DNA of 64,000 bases from Trichinella spiralis (taxonomy: Eukaryota > Nematoda > Enoplea > Trichinellida > Trichinellidae), in NCBI GenBank assembly GCA_000181795.3, contig CM012953.1, forward strand, positions 6,396,874 through 6,460,873, in the 5' to 3' direction. Made by a program: the position numbers and the translations under genes. Shown one piece after another: positions 11,967 to 23,977 of this stretch (position 1 is the stretch's first letter; each line of letters opens with the position of its first letter). Under the pieces are notes generated by a model, which was not told the origin of the DNA, did no database searches, and saw only the letters and a program-made list of their open reading frames with translations.

Positions 11967-14900
11967 CGGCTACCTACAAATTACTGGTAAATTTAAGAAA
12001 AACAAAGTTTGGAGAAGACTTTCTGCTGTACCAAAGTGAATCCATGCACAACCTTGATTTGTGACAAATTATAACATTAGACCAGCAAAATCTGATGCAT
12101 GAATGGGATGCACACATATCAGCTTTATTTCAATATTTTCAGAATAAATTGATGACCAATAAAAGACTACCGCTTTGAAACACATATAATGTAAATATTA
12201 AAGTCATTAACCATTCAGAAGGTTGGCATAAGCATTAAGCATAGTCTCAACCAGAAAGCGGATACAAGCCATTTCAGGTTTTGCAAACTGCCCTGGCTCC
12301 TGATAGCAAATGAGGGTACTATGGAAACGCAAATTGAACAGCTGAGATTAGGTCACGCTGCCGCTGGTGACTTAAGACGGGCTAATGACGTTTATGCTGA
12401 AAATGAAGAATGCGCTGAACAATAAAGGAATGAATATATCAGCAGCGGTAGGCGTACAATGAAGCAGTTGTTTGAAAATTTAATTTGAGCTGATTTAATG
12501 AGGCCGTTCAAGTGGAGATTTTGTTTGAAATTTGTATTACATTTTTTGTTTTGATTTTTCATTTTTCATCGTTTTCACTTTCTTAATATTGCATATTGAT
12601 GCAAATAGGTTATTGCTGCTGTTGTTAACTAATAAAAAATAAAAATCACTGTTTTACTTACTTTATATGTGTTGGTTTTGCTGAACCGTAGCTATTACTT
12701 TTCATATAATTTCATCGTTGTACATTAAAATATAGAATAATGATAAAAATTGTTTTTGAAAATAATGATAATTAAAAAATGTTAAATTCAAATATAAAAA
12801 AAATAATATGTAAAAATCAGTATTTTTATAAACTGTGATAAAAATATACTGAATAAAATTTGAAAATATTAAAAATTCCACAACTAAAGCTACGAAAATC
12901 ATAAACAAAATATTTGGACCAATGAAAAGAAAAATACTGCAGCTAACCACAATGAAATAATTTTAATCAATGAACAATTAAACATGAAAAGCCAATCAGA
13001 TTACGGTATAAACGTGCAAAAAGATGACGATTTCAACACGTCAGAAAATATAATGAAAATTTGTTCCAACCAACCAGATTTTTCAAAATAAAATTGTCTA
13101 ATAGGCAGTTTATTTTTGAAGTAAACAACAAAATGGAGGAACAATGGAGGAATTTAATATGGTTACAAAATGATGTAGCAAACAGTTATTAGATGAGTAA
13201 TAAAATACTCCGTTTTTAAAGAATTTTTTAAGCATTTAAAGCTTAGACTTTGTCGTAAAAGGATGTAGGCATATTAATAAGCATTAATTTTTAAATTGAA
13301 CTCATTCATTCTCATTGAAAAAACACTGCAATATTTGTTGGTCATTCATCTTTGTTTTATTTTCTGCAAAATTTTATGATAAAGATAGAGGGCTTTTGGA
13401 AAAGTAGAATTTTCGTAAGAACTTGTGTAGATATGCTCTTATTCATTTCAACGTTTTATTTGTACATACTGAAACTATTTTCTGATGTTAAAAAATAAAT
13501 TTATCTGATGGCAATTTACTTAAAAATATAATATGGCAAATGAAATAAAAATATAATACAAATTTTGGAGACTTTCAATTTGTTTGCATTTGAATTTCAA
13601 ATTAAAAGAGCAAAAAATTGGTAATCTGCAGATTTAAAGTAATGAACTAAAGCAATCACAGTGAGCTGCAATTCTTTTTATATTTGCTGAAAAACTGTTT
13701 GAAGAACAATTTTCAAAATATTTTGGAAGCCGTCCGTCATTTCGGTGTGTACTCACGAAAGCCATACATTCAGCTCCGCCTACTTAATTTACTTGCTTTG
13801 TTTAATTCTAATGCTTTATTAGTTGTTGCTTTTCATTGGCTACCAAAGAAATTCTTACATATAGCAAAAATTAATAAATCAAATTAATTCTAGAACACTG
13901 GTCAAATGCATTTTTATTTTTCATGGATTCACTATATTAAAATGAAAAAAGAATTCAACTCACTAAAATGTAAAAGTCACAAATAAAACGAATTTTCTCA
14001 ACAATGAATAGAAAGAAGGCAATGACCAATGAGACAAGAAAGCTAAAATTAGGGCATTCGTGAATACCCGCTTTCAAATTTTCTTCAGGTTTGAAGCTTC
14101 TATTTGTTAATGATTTTCATGTAACTACTTTATTTACTGATGTATAAACAGCATAAGCAAAATGTTTATTTTTAATTCTCTAGAAATAAAAAGGAATACA
14201 GATAAAAACACATTAAACTGCAGAAAATTTTTTAAATAATTACATCTAAAGTAATTCAACTTTCTGAATTAGCGAAATTTATGGCTTTTGATAGTTTAGA
14301 GATGTTGTAAGTATTTAGTTGTAGTTTTCAATACGTAGTAGTTAATACTGTAACTTCCTTTTACCTAACTTACCTGATTTAAAAACCTAATAACCTAATT
14401 TTAATATCGTAATTCAAATTCAATAAACAGCGCATTCAGTCCGCGCGCGCACGCCACCCGGTTGATCGGGATCTAACTACCCGTTTGTAGTACTATTATT
14501 TTGAATGAATAAAGCTATATTATATGCTAGAAGATATGAAAGCAAGAAATTTCTTATTGTATGTTTGTCACATTTGCATTCTAATTTGATTCTTTCAGTC
14601 ACTTATTAGCATTTTCTGTTGATCCATAAAACATTTCTATCTCTAGCAATGCTGCTCAATTTTATTTGCTAGTTCACTGCTTTTATAGTTCCTTGCTCAT
14701 AAATGAGTCTCTTCAGCAATCTATAGAATAGCAGATGAAATTTCCCAACACTTTTTAAATTAATAACGCAATGCCATTCTTCTAAATCATCATTTATTGT
14801 TTTTATATATGCATTCCAAGACGATATGTATGATCTATTTATTTTAGAAGTGCATAAACATTGCATTCTGACAGCTTCACAGTAACAGCTGCACATCAGT

Positions 14901-15438
14901 TTCTGCGATCTTTTTCCGTAAAAATGCAATAACTAGCTGTATCGTTTTTCAAGTTAATATCTGAAGCTCAATTTGCCTACTGAAAAATAAAGATAACAGT
15001 CTTTTTTTAAATAAATAGAAAGCATGCCTTAAGTGAGGGTAAAAAAGTGTCAGTGCTCAACACTCAGTTTCCTGCTCAACACTTTTTCATATGTTTATGT
15101 TAAAACCATAGAAAGGGCTTAGAAAAACGTAGTCGTGTTGGAACCTAAAAAATGACTAGAGACCTGAGTTTTGTCTCAAAATGTGCAGAATAACGTGCTG
15201 CACTAAAGTCTGTTATTTGTTTCATGAATTTTGCAAAACGTAGTCTAAAAAAACTGAAAAATGACGATTTATTAACGTTAATTTTGTTGAATTTTTTACC
15301 TATAAAAGGCTTTAAAATTATTAAAATTGAAAATACATTAATACCATCATACACAACATTTTTTGTACTATCCATTAAAACAAATTTCATAAAAATTGAA
15401 CGTACTTCCGACTTTTTACACGTGTTTTTCTAATGAGG
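11967..15438. other. Gene-poor AT-rich region
   Basis: About 3.5 kb without a supportable gene. Short open frames at 12702-12950 (-), 13684-13887 (+), 14669-14929 (-) and 15145-15390 (-) have AT-driven composition and no recognised motif. A GC-richer patch at 14435-14490 contains CCCGGTTGATCGGGATC-like sequence that loosely resembles part of the candidate element near 7880-7950, so a shared worn repeat is possible. A short coding-like stretch at about 12190-12425 is discussed under rejected items. Confidence 0.45.
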
Positions 15439-15655
15439 GGTGTGCCACACTTCAACAATCCAACAACGTACCTTTCAACTTCATGATGTTCTGTAGATCG
15501 AACCAAAATTTCTGGAACATTGCAATTTTTTCAAAATATGTCTTATTGTTTCAAAAGAGATGTCACAAGGCTTCACACTATAAAAATGAAAATTGACACA
15601 GTGCATAGAAAACAAAACCCCTGGAGTGTGCTACACCCCAACAATCCACCAAAGG
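15439..15655. repeat. Pair of about 30-bp direct repeats, the second ending at a TTAA
   Basis: GTGTGCCACACTTCAACAAT at 15439 onward and GTGTGCTACACCCCAACAAT at 15626 onward continue with TCCAMCAA and agree at about 25 of 30 positions. The second copy runs into CCAAAGGG followed by TTAA (15657-15660). Read on the minus strand this is TTAA then CCCTTTGG, the form of a piggyBac-type terminus. No opposite end was found, so it is listed as a repeat only. Confidence 0.4.
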
Positions 15656-16043
15656 GTTAACGGTAAACTAAATTTTCAAAATGAAATTATGCAAATTATT
15701 CACCATTTCAGTATCTAATATGCAGTTTTTGAAAAATTTTTTAATAGAATTGAATGCTGACTAGATACAACCTTGACTGTGATAGGATTTTCAGCTTATC
15801 TTATGAATTTCACCGTGATAGAAACATTACTGCCGTTATCTCACCTTTAGTGTTGCCTTCATCAATTTATGCGGTAGAAATGTTACTACTCTGTGTTAGA
15901 ATTCGCAAAAACAGAAGCTTTAGCCTAATTTTTAAAATATATGTAAATGCCTCTGTTGTTTTATTTCTAGTTCTGTCCCAGCTTCATATGGAGCATATTG
16001 GTTTGATGAACAAGTAAAAACATGAAAAAGTTCTGATAATTAG

Positions 16044-16267
16044 TGTGACGACGGAAGAGCAGAATTGTACCTGCACATCCCACTGATATTTTTGATTGGA
16101 CAAGACAGTAGGGGACGCCAAGTCAGAAGTCGTTGATTGTGCGCTGTGCGGCTGTTATTCCGCTTTTCTTATTTTTGTCATTGTTGTATTTGCTCTTTTG
16201 TGCTTTGGCTAATAAACATTTAACCTTTCGCAATGGTCTGAAATCACTTAGCGCTGATGAGCGCTTT
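16044..16267 (+). mobile_element. Solo LTR of a Ty3/gypsy-like retroelement
   Basis: A 224-bp segment starting TGTGACGACGG is homologous over its whole length to the LTR at 18346-18567, by eye roughly four-fifths identical. It includes the shared GGGGACGCCAAGTC block, a CATTGTTGT block, a TAATAAAC poly-A-type signal and a GAGCGCT end. It is bounded by the 5-bp direct repeat ATTAG on both sides (16039-16043 and 16268-16272), the size expected for a Ty3/gypsy target duplication. No internal region is attached, so this is a solo LTR from a separate old insertion. Confidence 0.8.
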
Positions 16268-16625
16268 ATTAGCATCAATACACATTCTGATTAAATAGCC
16301 ATTCTTTACCAAAAGCTTCATAGTTGATAGTGACACCATAGCCCCAGATAGTATTGGAGCAAAATAACCATCTGACCGGAGATGTATGTTGCAATACTCT
16401 TGTCTCTGTGTTCGAAATAAAAGAATTAAATTCTACTATGATCAATTCAAAAAATGGTCAATATTGAGATTGTGACCAGTGTTATTTTGTCTAACCAGTA
16501 AAAGATGTACCATTTTCGACACTTCTGATCAATTCTGTACAGTGAGATCAACATACCCGTCAAATTCACGCCTCCCATAAACTGGTTGTATTCCTTTGCA
16601 ACTGATGATGGTCAAGGAACATTAG
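16268..16625. other. Spacer between solo LTR and piggyBac relic
   Basis: About 360 bp with no recognised content. It is not homologous to the sequence that follows the second LTR. Confidence 0.4.
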
Positions 16626-18126
16626 CCCTAATCCGGGCACCTGTCTTCATATGCAGACACATAACACTTTCTCTTTTTTTAATGATTATAATAAAATAAT
16701 CCACATGTTTGTAGTAGCTAAAATGCTCTGAGGTTACCACATTGATTACTTTTGAATGTGGTCCATGTTCGTGTGCTTTATGGAATATGGAGTAAAGTTT
16801 CTGTAGATTTTATAGAGTAGATTAGTCACAAAGGGTGTCAATGATAAATACGGTACTCTTCATGGGTGTCTGTCAGTGCTCTTAGACCTTCTTGACGTTA
16901 GTTTAAGAGTTACTGTTATTAGTTGAATATGTGACAAAAACCATCAATTGTTTATGGCAGCTTTAAAAATTGGATGAGTGATATCCATTATGCAGCTATT
17001 CATTGCTATGAATAATCGGTTGTGGTGAACCTGTGATGGCCACTTTTGCATTTTACCATACCTATTGACCATTTGACCGTTTGATCAGGAAAGTATCGTG
17101 TGAAGATCAACTGGATATGTGACGTGGAGAATGGTTATGCTCTGAAAGGTTTGTTATATACTGGCAGAAGTGGCTAGCAAGCACCAATGTTGGGCAATTG
17201 GCACAGCCACTTGTGAACTCTAACAGAAACGCTTTTATGGACCGTTATTTTACATCATATTCCATTGCGCAACATCTTTTTCAGCATGGATTACAGCTAT
17301 TGGTACAGTGTTTGCACATCGTCGTGATGTTCTAGCATGTTCGCGTAAAGCAGCACGACGTGATCCTTACTCTACATTAGCTGTTTATGAGTACAACAAA
17401 AAGGTAACGATGATTAGTTACGCACCAAGGAAGAACAGCAATGTTCTTCTGTTGACTCCATGCCACGCAAAGTTGAAAGTAGACAACCAGCAAGGTTTCA
17501 AAAGACCAGACATCATAATTTACCATAATCTTGGCAATGGAGGCGTGGATAGCATGGATGCCAGAAAAGAAGATTTTTGCTGTATAAAATGACCAACAGA
17601 TACACCGTGCTGATGTTGTACTTCATTGTTGAAGTGTGCATCAACAACGCATTCTTACTGATGAGACATAAGCAAAGTTATCAGAGTTATCAATCAAAGA
17701 AGCGTTTTATGAGAGAGCTTTTAGCTGGTCAAACACATTAAAATGAGATAATAAAATCAAAAATCTATGCACAAACTAAGCATGCCTTTATCCGCTACGG
17801 AGTGCCCTAAAATCATAAATGTTACAGATATCAGTTATAAAGCAACAAAATCCATCAAAATGCCAAGAGCAAAGACGTCGAAAATCAACGTGAAATCGCT
17901 GCCATTCATGTAAAAAAATATATGCAGCAGCCATAAAATCACTAAAATGTCGTGTAGCGCTTGCATTGAATAAAATAAATAATCTATTTGTGAAATTATC
18001 ATTAGTTCTTGAAAAAATAATCATTCTAACATCAGATATAGAGATTTAACATGACGAAACTTTTACTGTCTACGTATGCAGACAGATGCCCGGATTAAAG
18101 AGCAAAATTTGCCACCCGGATGAGGG
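16626..18126 (+). mobile_element. piggyBac transposon relic (about 1.5 kb) with decayed transposase
   Basis: The ends are CCCTAATCCGGG (16626 onward) and the inverted counterpart CCGGATGAGGG (ending 18126). A second, subterminal inverted pair, AATCCGGGCAYCTGTCT...GCAGAC, lies at about 16630-16660 and 18070-18100. Flanking 4-mers TTAG and TCAA are worn forms of TTAA. Inside, on the plus strand, successive frames give piggyBac transposase (DDE_Tnp_1_7) segments in the correct order. KINWICDVENGYALKGLLYT lies near 17105-17165, FMDRYFTSYSIAQHLFQHG near 17235-17290, GTVFAHRRDV then MISYAPRKNSNVLLL then GGVDSMD at 17300-17560, and the C-terminal YFIVEVCINNAFLL region to about 17740. Several frameshifts separate these pieces and the N-terminal third is not found, so the element is dead. 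It lies between two related LTR copies. Confidence 0.85.
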
Positions 18127-18345
18127 TCAATAAACTGCCGTTGCTTTCTATCCCACGCTCCAGCTGATTCAACTGGGTGCACACACTTGTATGTTGATGA
18201 CGATATTACTTCACGATTGCCCAATCACTACACTACGCACACTTGATTATCTTTAGTGCAGCAAAAGTCAGTAGCACCTTTGCCTCTTCGTTTCAATTCA
18301 CTGAAAGGCATGACCGGGCAGCCGTGAAGTCTGTTCGATTGTATG
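18127..18345. other. Spacer between piggyBac relic and LTR
   Basis: About 220 bp with no recognised feature. Confidence 0.4.
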
Positions 18346-21300
18346 TGTGACGGTGACCATGAAATTGTACCTGCATATCACGCCCACATTTTTGTAGAAC
18401 ATCGACAGTGGGGGACGCCAAGTCGGAAGCCAGTGAGTGTGTGCGGTGCGGTTGTTATTTCGTATTTCTTATTTTGTCATTGTTGTTTTCGCTGTTTTGT
18501 GCCTTGCCTAATAAACTCATAACCTCGCGCGATGGCCGAAAATCACATAACGCTGACGAGCGCTACAAATGGCGATCATGGCAGGACTGACGGGTCGGAA
18601 TGAGTTAGCCGCCGGAGGTACTAACCATGTTATAGAACGTGGAGACCTGGTTCGAACACATGGAGATGTACTTCCGTGCCGCCGGAGAGACGAGCATCTC
18701 TTGTTCAGTATCATACTGTTGAGGAGTTGCGGGGCGTAATGAGGGCTACGCACGTCCAAAAGACGGACGATTTCGATGGACTGAAATTAGCGCTGTTTGA
18801 AGCCTTCGGTGTGCGCACCGCTCGGAGAGGTTCTCCGCTGAGTTATTCCAGCGCAAACAGCAACGAAGTGAGAGTGTGCGGATTTATGCTGGTCACTTAC
18901 GCTGGCTGTTCCCGAAGGTGTTTCCCGGGCTGAGTGGTGCAGCCGACAAGATCCTGCTGCAGCAATTTTAGCAAGACTCTCCGCGGACGCCGTCAAAACT
19001 GCTGTCTTGCAAAGCAGGACGGATAGTTTCGCGGAGGCGATCGAATTTACCGCCCGGGAAGAGTGCGTTTGGAGAGAGCTCACCCCGCTCAAGGTGAGCG
19101 CCTCTTTGGTCAAAGCAGACGCTGACCAGGAAGACCTGCAGCCAGCCGTCGAGGTCACAGAAGCAACAGCAGCCACGGTGACGACGCGAAAGGAAGTTGG
19201 AAAAGAACTGGCGGAAATGGTGTGGCAGTTGAAGGAGCTGCTGATGACGGACATCCCTGCGGCTGCGAAAGCAGCGCCTCCCCCGCAGCGACGCCGGCGG
19301 TAGAAGATAGACCGCAGAACGTGTTGGACATGAGGAAAAGCAGGACATATCAGTAGAGACTGCCAAGCTTCCCCGTGACGAGCGAACGTCCAAGGTAAGC
19401 AGTACTGACTGAACCTTTCCCTTCACTGTCATACGATCCCCTGAGATTGAAACCCTGACTGTGGAGGGCTCCGTGGGAGGTGTGTGATGCAACATGCTCG
19501 TGAACACTAGGTCCGCGGTAACCCTAGCAGACGAAAAATTCATGCGGGGCTGGAAACCGCAAGCGGGGACGAATTGCAGGTCATGAACGCGTGTGTCACC
19601 GTGATCAAACTTGGAGGATTGGTGACCATTCGGCACACCGTTTTGTGGGTAAAGGGGCTTTCCTATAAGATTCTGTTTGAGTGGGACTTCATAAGATACC
19701 ACGGGTGCACCCAAGACCCAACGGCAGGCTGTCTGAAGATGCAGCAGGGCGACATTCCATTTGGGAAGTTCCGTACTGTTGCCCCAGTCAAAGCAGAATC
19801 CATGAGGCTTGATCGTACGGCCCGCAGCCGAGTGAGGGAAGCAATGGAGAAAATGCTTCCCAGCGAGCAGGAGGCGAGTGGCAGCCACTGATCAACGCTG
19901 GCTGCGATCCTGAAAAAGTTCGCAGACGTGCTGTCCACGTCGGATGAGGACCTCAGTCGGGCAAGCGTGATACGCCACACCATTCACACCGGCGACGCTC
20001 AACCAGTGAGGTGCTCCCCAAAGCGGATCATCCACCACCGGCGAACGCAGGTGGGATCCCTGCTGAAGGAAATGTTGAAGCGAGACGTCGTGGAGATGAC
20101 AAGCACCCCTGGGCGTCCCTTATTGTCCTCGTGAAGAAGAAGGATGGGTTGTGCCGGTTTTGCGTCGACTACCAGCAGTTGAACACTCTCACCCGGAAGG
20201 ACGCTCACCCGCTCCTGAGGATCGACTACACCATGGATGCGTTGGCAGGCGCGCAGTGGTTTTCGACTTTCGACCAACAAGCGGCTACAGGCAGGTGGAG
20301 GTGGAGAAACCGGACCAGGAGTAGATGGCCTTCATCACCCCTTATGGCCTGTACCAGTTCAAAGTGATCCCTTTTGGACTGTGCAACGCGTTAGCCACCT
20401 TTCAGAAGCTCATGGAGACGGACCTGAGAGGCTTGGTAGGGTCCAAGGGCCTAGTATACCTGGACGACATCATTGCATTCGGCAGGACTGCCGAAGAGCA
20501 TACGACCCGGCTGCGCGAGGTGCTCCGCCGTCTCCGGGAAGTGGGCCTGAAAGAGAAGCCACAGAAATGCCGGCTCATGAAAAGGAAGGTGGCATACTTG
20601 GGCCATATCATATCAGTGAAAGGCATTGCCAAGGACCCAAGCAAAACTTCCTCCGTGCGGGAGTGGCCGACACCGACTTGCGTGACGGAGTTGCGGCAGT
20701 TGGCTGGCGTTCAGTGGGGCTGGTGACGTACTACCGCAAGTTCGTCAACGGCTTTGCGAACATTGCCGCCCCATTACACCGGCTGCTGGAAAAAGGGGCT
20801 GAGTGGAACTGGTCAAAAGCCTGTCAGTCAGCCTTCGACGCGCTGAAGTACCACCGGACATCGGCGCCCATCCTCGCCTACCCTGAATTCCATCACCAGT
20901 TCACTGTCGATGATGACGTCAGAGGAGACGGTCTTGGGGCAGTGCTGAGCCAGAGGGAAGGGAAAACGGAAAGAGTTGTGGCGTACGCAAGTCGCACGCT
21001 GACCAAGGCAGAACTTTGGTATTGCGCGACTCGGAAAGAGATGATCTGCTTTGTATGGGCCCTGCGCGAGTTCCGGCCATATCTTTAAGGACAGCGATTC
21101 CTGGTGCGCACGGACCATAGTTGCTTTTACTGGTTGAGGAATTTTAAAGAACCAGAGGGGCAGGTAGCCCGGTGGGTGGAGAGTCTAGCAGAGCTGGACT
21201 TTGAAGTGGAACACTGAGCCGGACGCCTGCACGGCAACGCCGACGCACTATCTCGCGCTAGTTGTACACAGTGTGGACGGCTGGTAGAGGGCAGTGCATG

Positions 21301-21965
21301 CGCAGTTCAAGCTACCCACCTCCGACCTGAAGACGTGACCCAGGGCTTCAGAGAACAGTTGTTGGCCGCGCAGCAGGCAGATCCAGAAATCCAACTACTG
21401 CGGCAGTGGTTGTGTGGCGCGAACTGGCCGGTGGAATGCCCCCGGAGTGTAGCCGCGACATGCACGTGCTGTGGCAGCAGTGACGCAGTTGGCTGGAGGA
21501 AGATGGCCTCATCTGGCGATATCGCTGCGGACTCACGGCTGAGGAAGGGGCTAAGCAGGTGCTGGTGCCGCGAGCCCTCAGAAATAAAGTCATGCAATCC
21601 ATGCACTATAGTCGGTACGCAGGTCACCTGGGCGAGCGTCAGACATTAGCCCGAGTAAGAAGTCGATTCTACTCGCCCGGAATGAGCGGTGACGTGCACA
21701 TGCATGCATTGTGCGAGGAGGAAAGGCATGACGAAGAACAACTGAAGAACAAAGTGTTGGTCGAGAAGTACATCGCGTAATTTGGCGCTCCTGACTACCT
21801 GCACAATGATCAAGGTTGCTCATTTGAAGAGTCTGTGGTGATGGAGATGTGCCACTTGTTCGGCATCAGGATAACACGATCCTCTCCATACCACCCACAA
21901 GGGAATGGACAGGCGGAGAGTTTCAACCGGAAACTCCTCGACACTGTAGCTCACCGGGTGTTTCT
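18346..21965 (+). mobile_element. Broken Ty3/gypsy LTR retrotransposon, 3' end lost
   Basis: A fossil copy. A 5' LTR of about 222 bp (18346-18567) starts TGTGAC and ends CTACA. It is followed at once by a TGG-starting primer-binding-site region (18570 onward). A gag-like region follows (about 18600-19330) with a worn zinc-knuckle area near 19320-19370. Then come an aspartic-protease region (about 19460-19720), reverse transcriptase (about 19900-20740; the YLDD core is near 20456-20470), RNase H (about 20850-21260) and integrase (about 21330-21960). The order RT-RNase H-integrase identifies Ty3/gypsy (Metaviridae). The coding region is spread over several frames, so it is broken at many places and is an old copy. 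The element is much more GC-rich than its surroundings. No 3' LTR is present: the integrase region stops within a few tens of bases of 21960 against a piggyBac relic on the other strand. Confidence 0.9.
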
Positions 21966-22677
21966 TGCAGACAACTCTGACGGATGTTCTTGAGCAGCGG
22001 CCGTACGTTAAAACATTGATCATACTGGGGATGGTTTCTATCCATAGTAGCTTTATAACTGTCGTTTAAATGAAGAAACTGCTACAGGGCTTCATATCTG
22101 TTGCGGCTCATGCAATCTGCTACATAATCAGCACGTAATGAGTGTGCCCAAAACATGCGATACCGTGGCAATGCAAAAATGCCTGTCTTAATCAACATAC
22201 CAATTAAGGCTTCTACCTCAGCTTCTGTTGCAGCCAGGTTGGAATACAAGCACTGAGTGGCATTACGATTTGTCTCAAATGAAATTTGAGAGAGTAGCTG
22301 TGGTGTGAAGTACTTGCCGAAGTATTCTATTCGTCAGAGAACTGGTGATGCTTCCATATCTGATTCTAAAAGGCTTTATGGTATAACGCCAATGCAAGAT
22401 AATGGTAGTAATTATTTACCAGTGAAAGCTGCTGTTTCCTGCTTGAAGGGTCGTCGACTCCAAATATAAGATGTTTTTCAGCATGAAAGGAAGCATCGCC
22501 TTTATCACTTGCTTCTTCAGAATCACCTGAATCCTCAGACACGTGGTATAAACGGCTGAATTCATCGTCAGAATCTGTATCTGGCTCAGATACATCAGGA
22601 TCTGGTAGAACTACAATTTGTCTAACAGTTTGTCCAGATTTTGTTTGCCGAAAGACGGTGTCAAAGTCAATGTCCAA
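21966..22677 (-). mobile_element. piggyBac transposase N-terminal fragment
   Basis: Read on the minus strand. An open frame at 22677-22366 starts MDIDFDTVF and has an acidic PDPDVSEPDTDSDDE stretch typical of piggyBac N-termini. After a frameshift near 22330 the next frame reads EYFGKYFTPQLLSQISFETN, then a stretch with EVEALIGMLIKTGIFALPRY and MSRNRYEAL, and then (after an in-frame TAG) QFLHLND and NVRPLLKNIRQSCL. These are conserved DDE_Tnp_1_7 blocks: the LGM..GI..LP, MSR.RFE..LHF and RP.L motifs. The homology stops at about 21966, where gypsy integrase sequence begins on the other strand. The catalytic core and C-terminus are absent, so this is a dead fragment. Whether it belongs to the same family as the relic at 16626-18126 cannot be judged, because the preserved parts do not overlap. 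Confidence 0.85.
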
Positions 22678-23977
22678 TCGTTCAAGCGTAGTTTATTCAC
22701 AAGGAAAAAGTCAACAGAGCACCTCGAACGGTTTTCTGCCTACTGAGTGCGATCTGCTTTATGTTCCTTTATTTATACTTGGTTCAGCGTCCGTTATTTG
22801 TAGCTCAACTGTCACTGTTTTGAAACTGTCAGTGCTTTTGCCTATTGTATTGAACATTCCATAGAGCCAACTGCTGATGCAGTTGTTGAGTGATTATTCA
22901 TTAGAGGTGGCTGTTCACCAGACATACGTATGTTATTATACGTATATTTATCAGCACCGTAGAGTAATGTGTTATATGATACATCGGCTAAAGCAAGTGC
23001 TGCTTATCACGATATGACACTGATTTTGTAAATTAGAATTACATATAACCGAAAAAAATTTTCAACAATTCGTATAAAGCCATAATTTTGAAGAAATTTA
23101 AAATTTTTATAAAACTGTAATTTTACCGAAAACGCTCAATGTTGCTTGTGAGCAACAACCCTTTCTACGCATCATGTTCGTTTGCTAAATAATTAATTAA
23201 TAAAATCTTTTTGCATTTTAATAGCACGTGTTCATTTCAGCTATAAAAGAATTCCCAGCTTCCGTCGATTCTCTAGCTGTGAAGTACCTAAGTTGAAATG
23301 AAGTACAAATTTAAATATTGAACTCCCAATACATTTTCCCGCGTATATTCATCAGTTATGACTGTTTTACATCGTTCTGCATTTAATTATACAATAGGAG
23401 CATAGTGGTAAGCAACCACGCCATTAAAAATGGCAAAATCTCAGAACTGATTATTAAATGCACATGAAAAGATACTGTGCTTTCAAACAACCATGGCATG
23501 ATAGGATTAAGAGAGTTTTGAAACAAAAATAGCCAGTCTCCTACATATATATGATTAGAATGCTTTAATACAAAGTCTGTGCATGCTATCTGAAAAGTTG
23601 AAATGAAGCAATTTATTTTTCATTTTTGTCTTATTTTGAGAGAATCGTTTCAGAACAAGAAACATACGATTAAAAGCGAGAAAAGCTTTTAGCCTAAAAT
23701 CATTATTCCTGTTTGTTGTTCAACTCAAATTATAGCCTATAATTAGAAAAAAGAGTTGTAGAAAATCCAAGAAAGCAAATGGAACAGTTCTGTATAGAAT
23801 ATAAGTGATGCACATGATGTTTCCATAAATTTCAAACAATTAATAGAGCTTTTTTAGAAGTCCTCAGCTAGCTACATGCTTAAAGTAATAATCCAACACC
23901 TGAAAGTTGTGGCAGAACAGGAATTAATATGTCATAATTAGCCTGTTATTTCTTGACATTTTGATATCCAGCTAAAA
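22678..23977. other. Gene-poor region flanking the piggyBac fragment
   Basis: About 1.3 kb. The first 300 bp are slightly GC-richer and may be the 5' flank of the piggyBac fragment, but no terminal repeat was found. The rest is AT-rich with no supportable feature. Confidence 0.4.

Noticed and set aside
12190-12425. Short coding-like stretches on both strands, e.g. plus LRLGHAAAGDLRRANDVYAE and minus PEMACIRFLVETMLNAYANL ending NG-stop
   Set aside because: They looked like a small exon or a peptide precursor, but neither has a convincing start, splice partner or recognised family, and both strands look equally good, so no gene is called.
13684-13887. 67-codon plus-strand frame and similar small frames in the 11-16 kb region
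   Set aside because: Lengths expected by chance in this composition, no motifs, and no splice-supported extension.
14430-14490. GC-rich patch with CCCGGTTGATCGGG as a possible tRNA or other structured RNA
   Set aside because: No cloverleaf, anticodon arm or T-loop GGTTCGA arrangement could be built.
16268-18345. The stretch between the two LTR copies as the inside of one large LTR element
   Set aside because: The first LTR has its own 5-bp target duplication and the interval contains a piggyBac relic with its own ends, so the LTRs are separate insertions.
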